The notes below the pieces were generated by a model, which saw only the letters and a program-made list of their open reading frames with translations, did no database searches and was not told where the DNA came from. Below, piece after piece: positions 45,045 through 52,960 of a stretch of 64,000 nt of DNA; within the stretch, counting starts at the first letter, position 1; the number at the start of each line of letters is the position of its first letter. The DNA is from Flammeovirgaceae bacterium UBA2338. Lineage in GTDB: Bacteria > Bacteroidota > Bacteroidia > Cytophagales > Cyclobacteriaceae. The stretch is from the NCBI GenBank assembly GCA_002344795.1, contig DDUM01000031.1:124001-188000 (forward strand), written 5' to 3'. The position numbers and the translations under genes were made by a program.

Positions 45045-45470
45045 TTAGTACTGACTCAGCATATATCGAATTACATCGGTAGTGGTTACAATACCTTCTA
45101 ATTTTGTAGGGTCATCTTTATTGACCACAGGGAGAGCATGAAATTCTGAAGTAGAGAAAATCTCAGCTACTTCTTTAATTGAGTCGGTGCTTTTTACTAC
45201 TGTTGGTTTGTGCGTCATTACCTGACTGAGATTGAGCATTTCGAAGATGGCCTCATCGGCATCATTCTGATCTTCAAACAGTCCGCTGAATGACAGCCTG
45301 TTAATATCCGTTTTACTGATGATGCCCACTAGCTGTTTCCCTTTTACTACGGGCACGTGTCTGATCTTTTGATGATTGATCAGGCCTTTTACCTCTTTTA
45401 AATTAGTGCCAATATCGACAGTGAATACATTCTCTGTCATGATATTACTTACTGGTTCTCTCTTTTTCAT
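45045..45470 (-). CDS. Paired CBS-domain protein
   Basis: 141 residues consisting of two CBS domains (about 10-58: VSNIMTENVFTVDIGTNLKE, and 80-140: VMTHKPTVVKSTDSIKEVAEI). Such stand-alone pairs bind adenosine nucleotides and act as cytoplasmic energy sensors or regulators. No additional domain. Reads on the same strand downstream of the acyl-CoA synthetase after an 85-base gap. Confidence 0.93.
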   Translation of the reverse strand: MKKREPVSNIMTENVFTVDIGTNLKEVKGLINHQKIRHVPVVKGKQLVGIISKTDINRLSFSGLFEDQNDADEAIFEMLNLSQVMTHKPTVVKSTDSIKEVAEIFSTSEFHALPVVNKDDPTKLEGIVTTTDVIRYMLSQY

Positions 45471-45555
45471 CTTACGCTGTTTTCAGGTAAGATAGGCTTT
45501 TGATCAGCTCCAGTGTATGATATTGCTCAAGTCAACAGAGGACATTTATCAGGAG

Positions 45556-47193
45556 TTATTCCCACACTATTTTTCCGTCTTCGGCATACCATTTAGGGTA
45601 ATTTGGAAGATGGATTTTTTCAATAGCATTTCTTTTCAATTTCATTGAGGGTGTAATCATCTCGTTTTCTACCGTCCAGTCTGATTTCATGATAACAGCT
45701 TTTTCAATCTGCTCGTGCGATTCTAAAGTTGTATTGACGCTATCTATAATGGAGGTTAAACTTTTCGAAAGTTCCTCTTTGGTCTTTCCTTTCCCATGTG
45801 TCGATAGGACGGTGAGCGCAATGGGCTGAGGTACACCCATGCCCACGATGCATACCTGCTCGATGTCGGTATTCTGCATGAGCTTGAGTTCAATAGGAGC
45901 AGGTGAAATGTACTTGCCTTTATCCGTTTTGAATTGATCTTTCACACGTCCAATTATGGTGAGAAACCCCTCGCTATCAATTTCACCTGTGTCACCTGTT
46001 TTTAAATAACCTTCTTCATCAAACATGGTAGCGGTCAACTCAGGATTTTTGTAATAGCCTTTCATAAGGCAAGAACTCTTTACTCTGAGCTCTCCATTAT
46101 CTGCCAGTTTTACCTGTAGCCCTTCCATAGGCAATCCTACTGTTCCAAATTTATTGGCCCCGGGACGATTGAAGTGCGCGTAAACACAATCTTCAGTCAT
46201 CCCCAATACCTGATAAATGGTAATGCCCAGTCGATCAAACCACTCAAAAGTGCTTTTGCTCAAGGGGGCAGCTCCTGAAATGAAAAGTGATGCTTTATTG
46301 AGGCCTAATTTTTTCTTGATAGCGCCCTTTACAATTGATCCGATAATGGGTATAGGTAACAGCCTGTCTAATTTTTTTTGAGGCATTTTTTCCAGAATCT
46401 TCTCCTGAAACTTCGTCCATATTCGTGGCACGGCAATGAAATAATTTGGTTTTGTGTCCACCAGATTTTTAGCAAATGACTCAAGTGTTTCAGGGAAACT
46501 GAATTGTGCGCCTTTGTAAAGCCCTTCAAATTCTCCTCCTAATCTTTCTGCTATATGGCTCAATGGCAAATAAGACATAACACGGGGGCGATCGGGAAAC
46601 CCAACATGTTTTTGTGCCATCTTTACCGTGGTGTCGAAATTGCCCATTGTGTGTACTACACCTTTTGGTGTACCTGTAGTGCCAGAGGTATATATGATGG
46701 TAAGAATATCATCAGGAGCCAGGGTAACGGGATTTACAATTGGGGATTGACTTTCAATCAATTCTTCCCAGACTGCGCCATCTTTTATTCCATATGTTGA
46801 AATGCTTATCTTGTTTACAGAGTCGGGTATCGCGGAACTTTGTGAAGAATAATTGTCGAGCTTTCCAATGATGACTGCTTTTGAATCACTATGCTCAATG
46901 ATCTGTCGCACACCATCTGCAGAAAGTGTTGGGTAGACCGGAACGGTAACATGCCCTGCCATCATTATTGCTAAATCCGCCATGATCCACTCCGAACAGT
47001 TTTTTGAAAGTAGGGCAATGTGACTGTGTGGCGGAAACTGAAGCGACTCCAGGTATCCGGCTATTTTTCGAATCTCCACACCCGCTTCACTCCACGTTCT
47101 GGTTTTCCATTTATCACCATAAGGCTGACGAAGGAAGATGTCCTTAGGAACTGTCTTTTCCCAGTGTAAAAAATATTCCAATGGTCCATTCAT
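45556..47193 (-). CDS. Long-chain acyl-CoA synthetase (AMP-binding enzyme)
   Basis: About 545 residues. The ATP/AMP motif IIYTSGTTGTPKGVVHT, the linker motif YQVLGMTEDCVYA and the C-terminal TGDTGEIDSEGFLTIIGR...KGKYISPAPIE hinge are present. Activates fatty acids to acyl-CoA at the cytoplasmic membrane face. The first in-frame start is TTG at 47250; the ATG at 47193 (MNGPLEYFLHWEKTVPKDI) is more likely. Divergent from polA. Length is slightly short for class, mainly at the N terminus. Confidence 0.93.
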   Translation of the reverse strand: MNGPLEYFLHWEKTVPKDIFLRQPYGDKWKTRTWSEAGVEIRKIAGYLESLQFPPHSHIALLSKNCSEWIMADLAIMMAGHVTVPVYPTLSADGVRQIIEHSDSKAVIIGKLDNYSSQSSAIPDSVNKISISTYGIKDGAVWEELIESQSPIVNPVTLAPDDILTIIYTSGTTGTPKGVVHTMGNFDTTVKMAQKHVGFPDRPRVMSYLPLSHIAERLGGEFEGLYKGAQFSFPETLESFAKNLVDTKPNYFIAVPRIWTKFQEKILEKMPQKKLDRLLPIPIIGSIVKGAIKKKLGLNKASLFISGAAPLSKSTFEWFDRLGITIYQVLGMTEDCVYAHFNRPGANKFGTVGLPMEGLQVKLADNGELRVKSSCLMKGYYKNPELTATMFDEEGYLKTGDTGEIDSEGFLTIIGRVKDQFKTDKGKYISPAPIELKLMQNTDIEQVCIVGMGVPQPIALTVLSTHGKGKTKEELSKSLTSIIDSVNTTLESHEQIEKAVIMKSDWTVENEMITPSMKLKRNAIEKIHLPNYPKWYAEDGKIVWE

Positions 47194-47291
47194 GAGGTCC
47201 GAGTTTAGCGGTGTAATTTGTATCCGTTTTGGAGTCTGATAAAAATACAATTTTTATATAAATGTTTCTATTCGTTGATTAAGTTGCTGGT

Positions 47292-50000
47292 ATGTCAAAA
47301 AACATTAAAAAACTATTTCTTTTGGACGCTTATGCCCTCATTTACAGGGCTCATTTTGCTTTTACAAAAAATCCACGGATCAATTCGAAGGGTAGAAATA
47401 CTTCAGTTCCTTTTGGGTTTACCAACACGTTGTTGGAAGTACTTCAAAAGCAAAAGCCCACGCACATTGCTGTTTGTTTTGACACCGCAGCTCCAACATT
47501 TCGCGATGAAATTTTTGAAGAATATAAGGCAACCCGGCAGGAAACTCCTGAAGATATCCGATATGGTATACCCATTGTAAAAGAAATCATTGAAGGCTTT
47601 AATATCCCCATTTTGGAAATGGATGGATATGAAGCGGATGATGTAATTGGAACCCTGGCGACTCGTGCCGCTAAAGAAGGTTTTGAGGTTTATATGATGA
47701 CCTCCGACAAAGACTTTGGGCAGTTGGTGCAAGAAAATGTCTTCCTCTATAAGCCGGCATACATGGGCAATGCGGTGGATGTAATGGGTGTCGCTGAAGT
47801 TCGCGAGAAATGGGACATTGATAATGTTTCCCAAGTCATTGATATGCTCGGTCTTCAAGGAGACACATCAGACAATATTCCGGGAATCCCGGGAATCGGC
47901 CCAAAGACAGCAGCAACTTTATTAAAAAAATATGGAAGTGTCGAGAATATTGTAAAACATGCACACGAATTAAAAGGAAAGCAGCGTGAGCGTGTGGAGG
48001 AATTTGGAGAGCAAGCGATTCTTTCTAAAAAACTGGCAACCATTGTTACTGATGTACCAATAGAGTTTAATGAAGAAAAATTAAAATATACTCCACTTAA
48101 TGAAGATGCCCTTCGGCCAATTTTTGAAGAGTTGGAGTTCAGGGCGATCATGACTCGGGCTTTTGCTACTTCAGGGGGTGCCATTCCTCCACCTGAGGAT
48201 AAGTCCAAAGGAAATGCCCAGTTGTCGATGTTTGGTGGAGGCACACCACAAAAGGCAGAAGAAGTAGGTAAAGGAAAATATCATGAAGCCAAAGGTGGTA
48301 AAGAACGCAGGGCTCTAATTGTAAAACTAGGAAAGCAGCCTGAGTTTGCCTTTGAAGCAGTTATCTCCAATGAGCCTCATTTTGATTTTGAGTTAAAAGC
48401 ACTGGTGTTTTCCATACCCGGAGAGACCTATTATATTCCCATAGAAAGTGAGAAGATAGCTAAATCTGTTGTAGACGAATTTAGTGCTTTGCTTGAGGAT
48501 GATCAGATAGCGAAGTGCGGACACAACGTTAAGCAGTCCATGCTGGCGCTTAAAAAGCATGATGTGGAACTGCGGGGGATTCTTTTCGATACCATGTTGG
48601 CGCATTACCTGATTGAGGCCGAATCTTCTCATGAATTGGACATTCTGGCCAATCAGTTTCTGGATTATCAGTTGATCTCAAGTGAAAATGAAATAAACAA
48701 TGTGTGTGAGCGGGTAGAGATTATTTTACCATTGAAGCAAAGGCTGAAGTCCATCTTAGAGGAGAAAGGTCACAGTAAGTTGATGAGTGATATTGAAATG
48801 CCACTGGTTGGAGTATTGGCATCTATGGAGTCGCAAGGGGTACTGGTGGATACGGAAGTCCTGCTGCAGATGTCGAAAACATTAAAGAAGGATAGTGAAA
48901 AAGTACAAAAGGAAATTTACAAACTCGCTGACACTGAGTTTAATATTGCCTCACCAAAACAAGTGGGAGAAATACTTTTTGATAAATTGAAACTGGTAGA
49001 TAAACCAAAGAAAACAAAAACAGGCCAGTATGCAACAGGAGAAGACGTATTGATAAAGTTGGCAGGTGAGCATGAGATCGTTAGAAAAATGCTTGAGTTT
49101 CGTGAATATGAAAAACTGCGCTCCACCTATGTGGATGCCCTTCCGAAAATGATAAGCAAAACAGATGGTAGGATTCACACAGACTATAGGCAGACTGTGG
49201 CGGCAACTGGCCGGTTGAGCTCAATGAATCCTAACCTTCAGAATATTCCGATACGGACAGAAAAGGGAAGACTAATACGAAGTGCATTTGTGCCACGCAA
49301 CAAAGATTACCTTTTCATGTCAGCGGATTATTCTCAAATAGAGCTACGCATAGCAGCAACTTTTGCTAAGGACGAAATTATGATTGAAGCCTTTAGAGAG
49401 GGTAGAGACATTCACGCCACTACAGCTGCAAAAGTATTTGACGTGCCTTTGAAAGAAGTAACACCAGATATGCGCAGAAAGGCCAAAGAAGTGAACTTTG
49501 GTATTCTCTACGGAAGCACGGCTTTTGGATTAGCTCAGAATCTGAATATATCCCGTACCGAAGCGGTTGAAATTATAGAATCTTACTTCAAGGAATTTTT
49601 TGCCATTAAACGGTATATGGATGATACCATTAATAGGGCGAGGGAGAAAGAATACGTGGAAACGATTCTTGGCAGAAGACGGTATTTAAGAGATATCAAT
49701 TCACGGAACGTCTCTACCCGTGGGTTTGCCGAACGCAATGCCATTAATGCTCCCATTCAGGGAAGTGCGGCTGACATTATAAAAATTGCTATGGTGCACA
49801 TTCAAAGCTGGCTGGAAAAAGAAAAGCTAAAAACCAAAATGATACTTCAGGTGCATGATGAATTGATTTTCGATTTGCATAAAGACGAAGAAGAGATTGT
49901 AAAACCAAAAGTGGTGGAGCTAATGAAAACAGCGGTAATCATTGATGTGCCTATGGAAGTAGAAGTGGGTGTTGGGAAAAATTGGCTGGAGGCACATTAA
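47292..50000 (+). CDS. polA: DNA polymerase I with a degenerate 3'-5' exonuclease site
   Basis: 902 residues. The 5'-3' exonuclease domain (about 1-300) has LFLLDAYALIYRAHFAF, MDGYEADDVIGTLA and GDTSDNIPGIPGIGPKTA. The middle domain keeps the RNase-D-like outline but not its catalytic acids: where E. coli has D355-T-E357 this protein has E355-A-V357 (AFEAVISNEP), and D424 is Ser416 in GHNVKQS; the third acidic motif is also not visible. The polymerase domain is intact (motif A ADYSQIELRI, motif B RRKAKEVNFGILYG, motif C QVHDELIF). So it should polymerise and remove primers without proofreading, as in Taq polymerase. Confidence 0.96.
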   Translation: MSKNIKKLFLLDAYALIYRAHFAFTKNPRINSKGRNTSVPFGFTNTLLEVLQKQKPTHIAVCFDTAAPTFRDEIFEEYKATRQETPEDIRYGIPIVKEIIEGFNIPILEMDGYEADDVIGTLATRAAKEGFEVYMMTSDKDFGQLVQENVFLYKPAYMGNAVDVMGVAEVREKWDIDNVSQVIDMLGLQGDTSDNIPGIPGIGPKTAATLLKKYGSVENIVKHAHELKGKQRERVEEFGEQAILSKKLATIVTDVPIEFNEEKLKYTPLNEDALRPIFEELEFRAIMTRAFATSGGAIPPPEDKSKGNAQLSMFGGGTPQKAEEVGKGKYHEAKGGKERRALIVKLGKQPEFAFEAVISNEPHFDFELKALVFSIPGETYYIPIESEKIAKSVVDEFSALLEDDQIAKCGHNVKQSMLALKKHDVELRGILFDTMLAHYLIEAESSHELDILANQFLDYQLISSENEINNVCERVEIILPLKQRLKSILEEKGHSKLMSDIEMPLVGVLASMESQGVLVDTEVLLQMSKTLKKDSEKVQKEIYKLADTEFNIASPKQVGEILFDKLKLVDKPKKTKTGQYATGEDVLIKLAGEHEIVRKMLEFREYEKLRSTYVDALPKMISKTDGRIHTDYRQTVAATGRLSSMNPNLQNIPIRTEKGRLIRSAFVPRNKDYLFMSADYSQIELRIAATFAKDEIMIEAFREGRDIHATTAAKVFDVPLKEVTPDMRRKAKEVNFGILYGSTAFGLAQNLNISRTEAVEIIESYFKEFFAIKRYMDDTINRAREKEYVETILGRRRYLRDINSRNVSTRGFAERNAINAPIQGSAADIIKIAMVHIQSWLEKEKLKTKMILQVHDELIFDLHKDEEEIVKPKVVELMKTAVIIDVPMEVEVGVGKNWLEAH

Positions 50001-50005
50001 AATTT

Positions 50006-50033
50006 AAAAGCCGCTCTGTCACAAGCGGCTTTT
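50006..50033. terminator. Bidirectional terminator between polA and the cupredoxin gene
   Basis: Perfect 10-bp stem AAAAGCCGCT (50006-50015) with AGCGGCTTTT (50024-50033), 8-base loop, flanked by A's and T's on both sides. It serves the two converging transcripts. Confidence 0.9.
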
Positions 50034-50044
50034 ACCAACCAACC

Positions 50045-50455
50045 TCACTTTACCAATAACTTTCCTTTCATGATTAGATGAAGAGAGCAGAAATAATCTG
50101 TACTCTCTGTTACCACTTTACTCCACGATCTCCCAATGGCGATGGGTGATGAGGTCCAGCTTTTATTGTTTTCTTCTGTGACATCATGTAGTACAAAGTC
50201 TTTATTGATCCACATGACGGTATCACCTTTTTGAATAGTCAACTCCGCAGGTACAAATTTCATTCGTTTAATTTCTACCGTGTGAAAATGAGCAGTATTT
50301 TTCACCGCGATGGGCTCGATAATATTTTCACTTGATTTTTGATCGGTTACGGACTGATCTTCAAAAGCAGCATATTCTTCTTGATTGGTAGATTCACTTC
50401 CAGATGAGCAACTTAAGATGATGAATCCCAGGACGAGTGAAAGAATCTTTTTCAC
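50045..50455 (-). CDS. Cupredoxin (plastocyanin-like) lipoprotein
   Basis: 136 residues, GTG start. Lipoprotein signal (lipobox LSC near residue 16), a Glu/Ser-rich spacer, then a blue-copper fold: VEIKRMKFVPAELTIQKGDTVMWIN, His in FVLHDVTEE, and the ligand loop YFCSLHLIMKG giving Cys, His and Met. All four type-1 copper ligands are thus present. An extracytoplasmic electron carrier or copper-binding protein. Located 2 bases after the DUF4142 gene, so they share an mRNA. Confidence 0.92.
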   Translation of the reverse strand: MKKILSLVLGFIILSCSSGSESTNQEEYAAFEDQSVTDQKSSENIIEPIAVKNTAHFHTVEIKRMKFVPAELTIQKGDTVMWINKDFVLHDVTEENNKSWTSSPIAIGRSWSKVVTESTDYFCSLHLIMKGKLLVK

Positions 50456-50457
50456 TG

Positions 50458-50994
50458 TTATTTGCTCATTTGTTTTTGCACCATCTCAGCATGACCCAAA
50501 TGGGGTTTTAATGCAGGCACTACGTTGGTTAATAATTCTTTTAGTTCTGCATTATCTGTTTCGGGTATAAGCAAATCTTCAATGGCAGCGATTACCGCCT
50601 TATGGTAGGCGACCTCGTTGTCCACATAGGCTTTGTCAAAACTTTTGATTGTTTTTGAATTGAGCATTTTTTTAGTTTTTTCTGCATCTGACAATAACGA
50701 TTGGCTTACTGCATTGTCTTTGGGCGTTACACCCAGCTTTTTAACCAATGCAGCAGCCTGCCCAATAACTGCATTGTGATCACTGATCATTGTTTCAGCA
50801 AACTTGAGTACCTCGGTATTCTTCGATTTCTTTTGTGCGATTTCTGCGTACGCAATGTCAATTTGATTGGCAACAACGGCTACGGAAGCTACTTCAGCAT
50901 CAGATAACTTTGGATTATCTTGAGCGATAACAGAGTAGGAGATAAAAAGGCAAATGATGGCGCCCAATAGGGTCGCCTGTTTTGTATTTTTCAT
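50458..50994 (-). CDS. DUF4142 family exported protein
   Basis: 178 residues with a signal peptide (ending VIAQ). The helical ferritin-like DUF4142 domain covers nearly all the rest (NQIDIAYAEIAQKKSKN, FAETMISDHNAVIGQAAALVKKLG, SFDKAYVDNEVAYHKAVI, LKPHLGHAEMVQKQM). His and Asp residues spaced along helices suggest metal binding. Periplasmic, function unknown. First gene of a two-gene operon with the cupredoxin; a hairpin-forming leader lies upstream. Confidence 0.92.
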   Translation of the reverse strand: MKNTKQATLLGAIICLFISYSVIAQDNPKLSDAEVASVAVVANQIDIAYAEIAQKKSKNTEVLKFAETMISDHNAVIGQAAALVKKLGVTPKDNAVSQSLLSDAEKTKKMLNSKTIKSFDKAYVDNEVAYHKAVIAAIEDLLIPETDNAELKELLTNVVPALKPHLGHAEMVQKQMSK

Positions 50995-51011
50995 TTTTAT
51001 AAATTTTGATT

Positions 51012-51049
51012 TGTAACCAAATAGAGTGGAGGTTCTCTAAAAGGTTACA
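51012..51049 (-). promoter_or_regulatory. Two-stem inverted repeat upstream of the DUF4142/cupredoxin operon
   Basis: Outer arms TGTAACC (51012-51018) and GGTTACA (51043-51049) enclose a second small stem AGAG/CTCT. It is within 55 bases upstream of the DUF4142 start, in the position of a promoter or leader. Could be an operator or a 5' UTR structure. Confidence 0.4.
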
Positions 51050-51215
51050 TATCAGTAATTATTTTCACAGGTTCTATGGTATTAATCGAACTGGTTTTAA
51101 AAATAAAAATTGAAGTTTGTCCACTTTTATCAATTATGAAGATTTCTAAACCTTAATTTAGTTGACTTCTTTTGTGTAGAGGCAAAAGATTGATAAAACC
51201 AGATCAAGACTATCG

Positions 51216-52376
51216 ATGAGCAGAGATTCCATACAATTCAACAGGCGGGAGCTTTCAGGTGCTTTTGGGGACATCGGCACCGATTTGCCATTGATCATTG
51301 CCATGATATTAGCAGCTGATCTTTATGTAGCAGGTGCACTTATCATGTTTGGGATAATGCAGATTTTTACGGGAATGGTTTACCGAATGCCTATGCCTGC
51401 GCAACCTTTAAAAGCAATGGCTACTTTGGTGATTGCCCAACAAATTGGGGGGAATATTCTGCTGGGAGCAGGACTGGCTATAGGGGTGGTCATGTTCATT
51501 TTGTCAGTCACTGGGTTGCTGGACAAAATAGCCAAATGGGTTCCAAAAGTTGTTGTTAGGGGACTTCAATTAGGTCTGGGCATCAGTTTGTGTTCATTGG
51601 CATTTAAGAATTATATATCATCAGATTCTTTATATGGATACATTTTAGCAGCCGTTTCTTTTGTGCTCATACTCTTGTTTATCGACAACAAAAAATACCC
51701 CGCTTCGCTTCTGGTGATTGGATTGGGAATTATTTATGCATTTATTTTCAAAATTCAGCCTTCGGACATCCCCGAATCTTTTGGTGTTAATCTTCCAATT
51801 TTTGGCATTCCTACTTTTGAAGACATCTCCAAAGGATTTTTATTGTTGGCTTTGCCTCAAATTCCACTTTCGTTGGGGAACTCCATTATTGCTACTAAGC
51901 AGGTGGCCAAAGATTTATTCCCGGAAAGACCTGAGATGAGTATTAAAAAAATTGGAATCACGTACTCTATAATGAATCTGGTCAATCCTTTTTTTGGTGG
52001 AATACCAACCTGTCATGGCTCAGGGGGAATGGTGGGACATTATGCTTTCGGGGGCAGAACGGGCGGGTCTGTAATTATTTACGGTTCACTTTACTTAGTG
52101 TTAGGATTGTTTTTTGCCAATGGTTTTCACAACCTGGTACAGGCCTTTCCTCTTCCTGTTTTAGGAGTTATATTAATGGTAGAAGGAATTTCTCTGAGCT
52201 CGCTCATTAAAGATGTTGTGAGTGACCGGAAAGGTTTTATTATTGCATTGCTGGTTGGGGTGATAGCCTTTGGCCTTCCCTATGGTTTTGTTGTGTCGAT
52301 GATTGTGGGAACAATTATATACTACCTTCCTGTTTCACTTGACTCAATATCTAACATAGGATCAAAGAGAAAGTAA
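51216..52376 (+). CDS. Molybdate/sulfate transporter, MOT1-type SulP-like
   Basis: 386 residues, 10-12 helices, no STAS domain. The signature FNRRELSGAFGDIGTDLPLI, QPLKAMATLVIAQQI, VVRGLQLGLGISLCSLAFKN and NPFFGGIPTCHGSGGMVGHYAFGGRTG is that of the MOT1 molybdate transporter family. Molybdate is thus the likely substrate, sulfate the alternative. It is not part of any molybdenum cofactor gene set here. Ends 4 bases before the convergent PepSY gene. Confidence 0.9.
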   Translation: MSRDSIQFNRRELSGAFGDIGTDLPLIIAMILAADLYVAGALIMFGIMQIFTGMVYRMPMPAQPLKAMATLVIAQQIGGNILLGAGLAIGVVMFILSVTGLLDKIAKWVPKVVVRGLQLGLGISLCSLAFKNYISSDSLYGYILAAVSFVLILLFIDNKKYPASLLVIGLGIIYAFIFKIQPSDIPESFGVNLPIFGIPTFEDISKGFLLLALPQIPLSLGNSIIATKQVAKDLFPERPEMSIKKIGITYSIMNLVNPFFGGIPTCHGSGGMVGHYAFGGRTGGSVIIYGSLYLVLGLFFANGFHNLVQAFPLPVLGVILMVEGISLSSLIKDVVSDRKGFIIALLVGVIAFGLPYGFVVSMIVGTIIYYLPVSLDSISNIGSKRK

Positions 52377-52380
52377 ACAA

Positions 52381-52914
52381 TCAACGTGTTTTCATTTTCT
52401 TCACCATCTTAGGGCCATACCAGAGCCAGAAACCGCTTATTGTGAGAATTAATACGCCCCAACCAATAATATTACTGTAGGTGAGTTTTACGAAATCGTT
52501 TATAATAGAACCATCGTGTAGCTGTTCAATCCAATCCGTATGGCGTTGCATCACAGAGAGAGATTTCCCGGTAGTGCCATCTACCTGTACTTCCCAATAT
52601 CCTTCCTTGAAAAGAACTTTAATAATTCCTTTGCTTGGCCTTACGTCCAATTTATCTACTTCTATCGTTCTCCCCACAACAGAGTCTACTGCGTGTGATG
52701 CCGATTGAACAATAGATTCCACGCTTACCCATTTTGTAAGATCTGAAGATATTCCCTTTTGTTCGGGAGGTTGAAGTATGTCAAAATTTTTTTTCCAACT
52801 CAAAAGAATCCCCGTTAAGGATATGAGAATTACAAAGACCCCAAGTCCGGTTCCAATGAAACGATGCCATGTTCTGAATTGACGCAGGGAGTTAATTAAT
52901 TTCTTGTAATTCAT
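52381..52914 (-). CDS. PepSY-associated transmembrane protein
   Basis: About 177 residues from the ATG at 52914 (a TTG two codons earlier is in frame). Two transmembrane helices (RFIGTGLGVFVILISLTGILLSW and IIGWGVLILTISGFWLWYGP) flank an extracytoplasmic PepSY-like domain (GIIKVLFKEGYWEVQVDGTTGKSL), with TDWIEQLHDGSI near the second helix. Such proteins are commonly found with siderophore or metal receptors. It is read 46 bases after the TonB receptor on the same strand, so it most likely assists that uptake, for example as an iron reductase partner. Confidence 0.9.
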   Translation of the reverse strand: MNYKKLINSLRQFRTWHRFIGTGLGVFVILISLTGILLSWKKNFDILQPPEQKGISSDLTKWVSVESIVQSASHAVDSVVGRTIEVDKLDVRPSKGIIKVLFKEGYWEVQVDGTTGKSLSVMQRHTDWIEQLHDGSIINDFVKLTYSNIIGWGVLILTISGFWLWYGPKMVKKMKTR

Positions 52915-52960
52915 ACTCAAAAAAATGTAGCGTGTTGGTTAGACACCCTGTGTAAATGGT

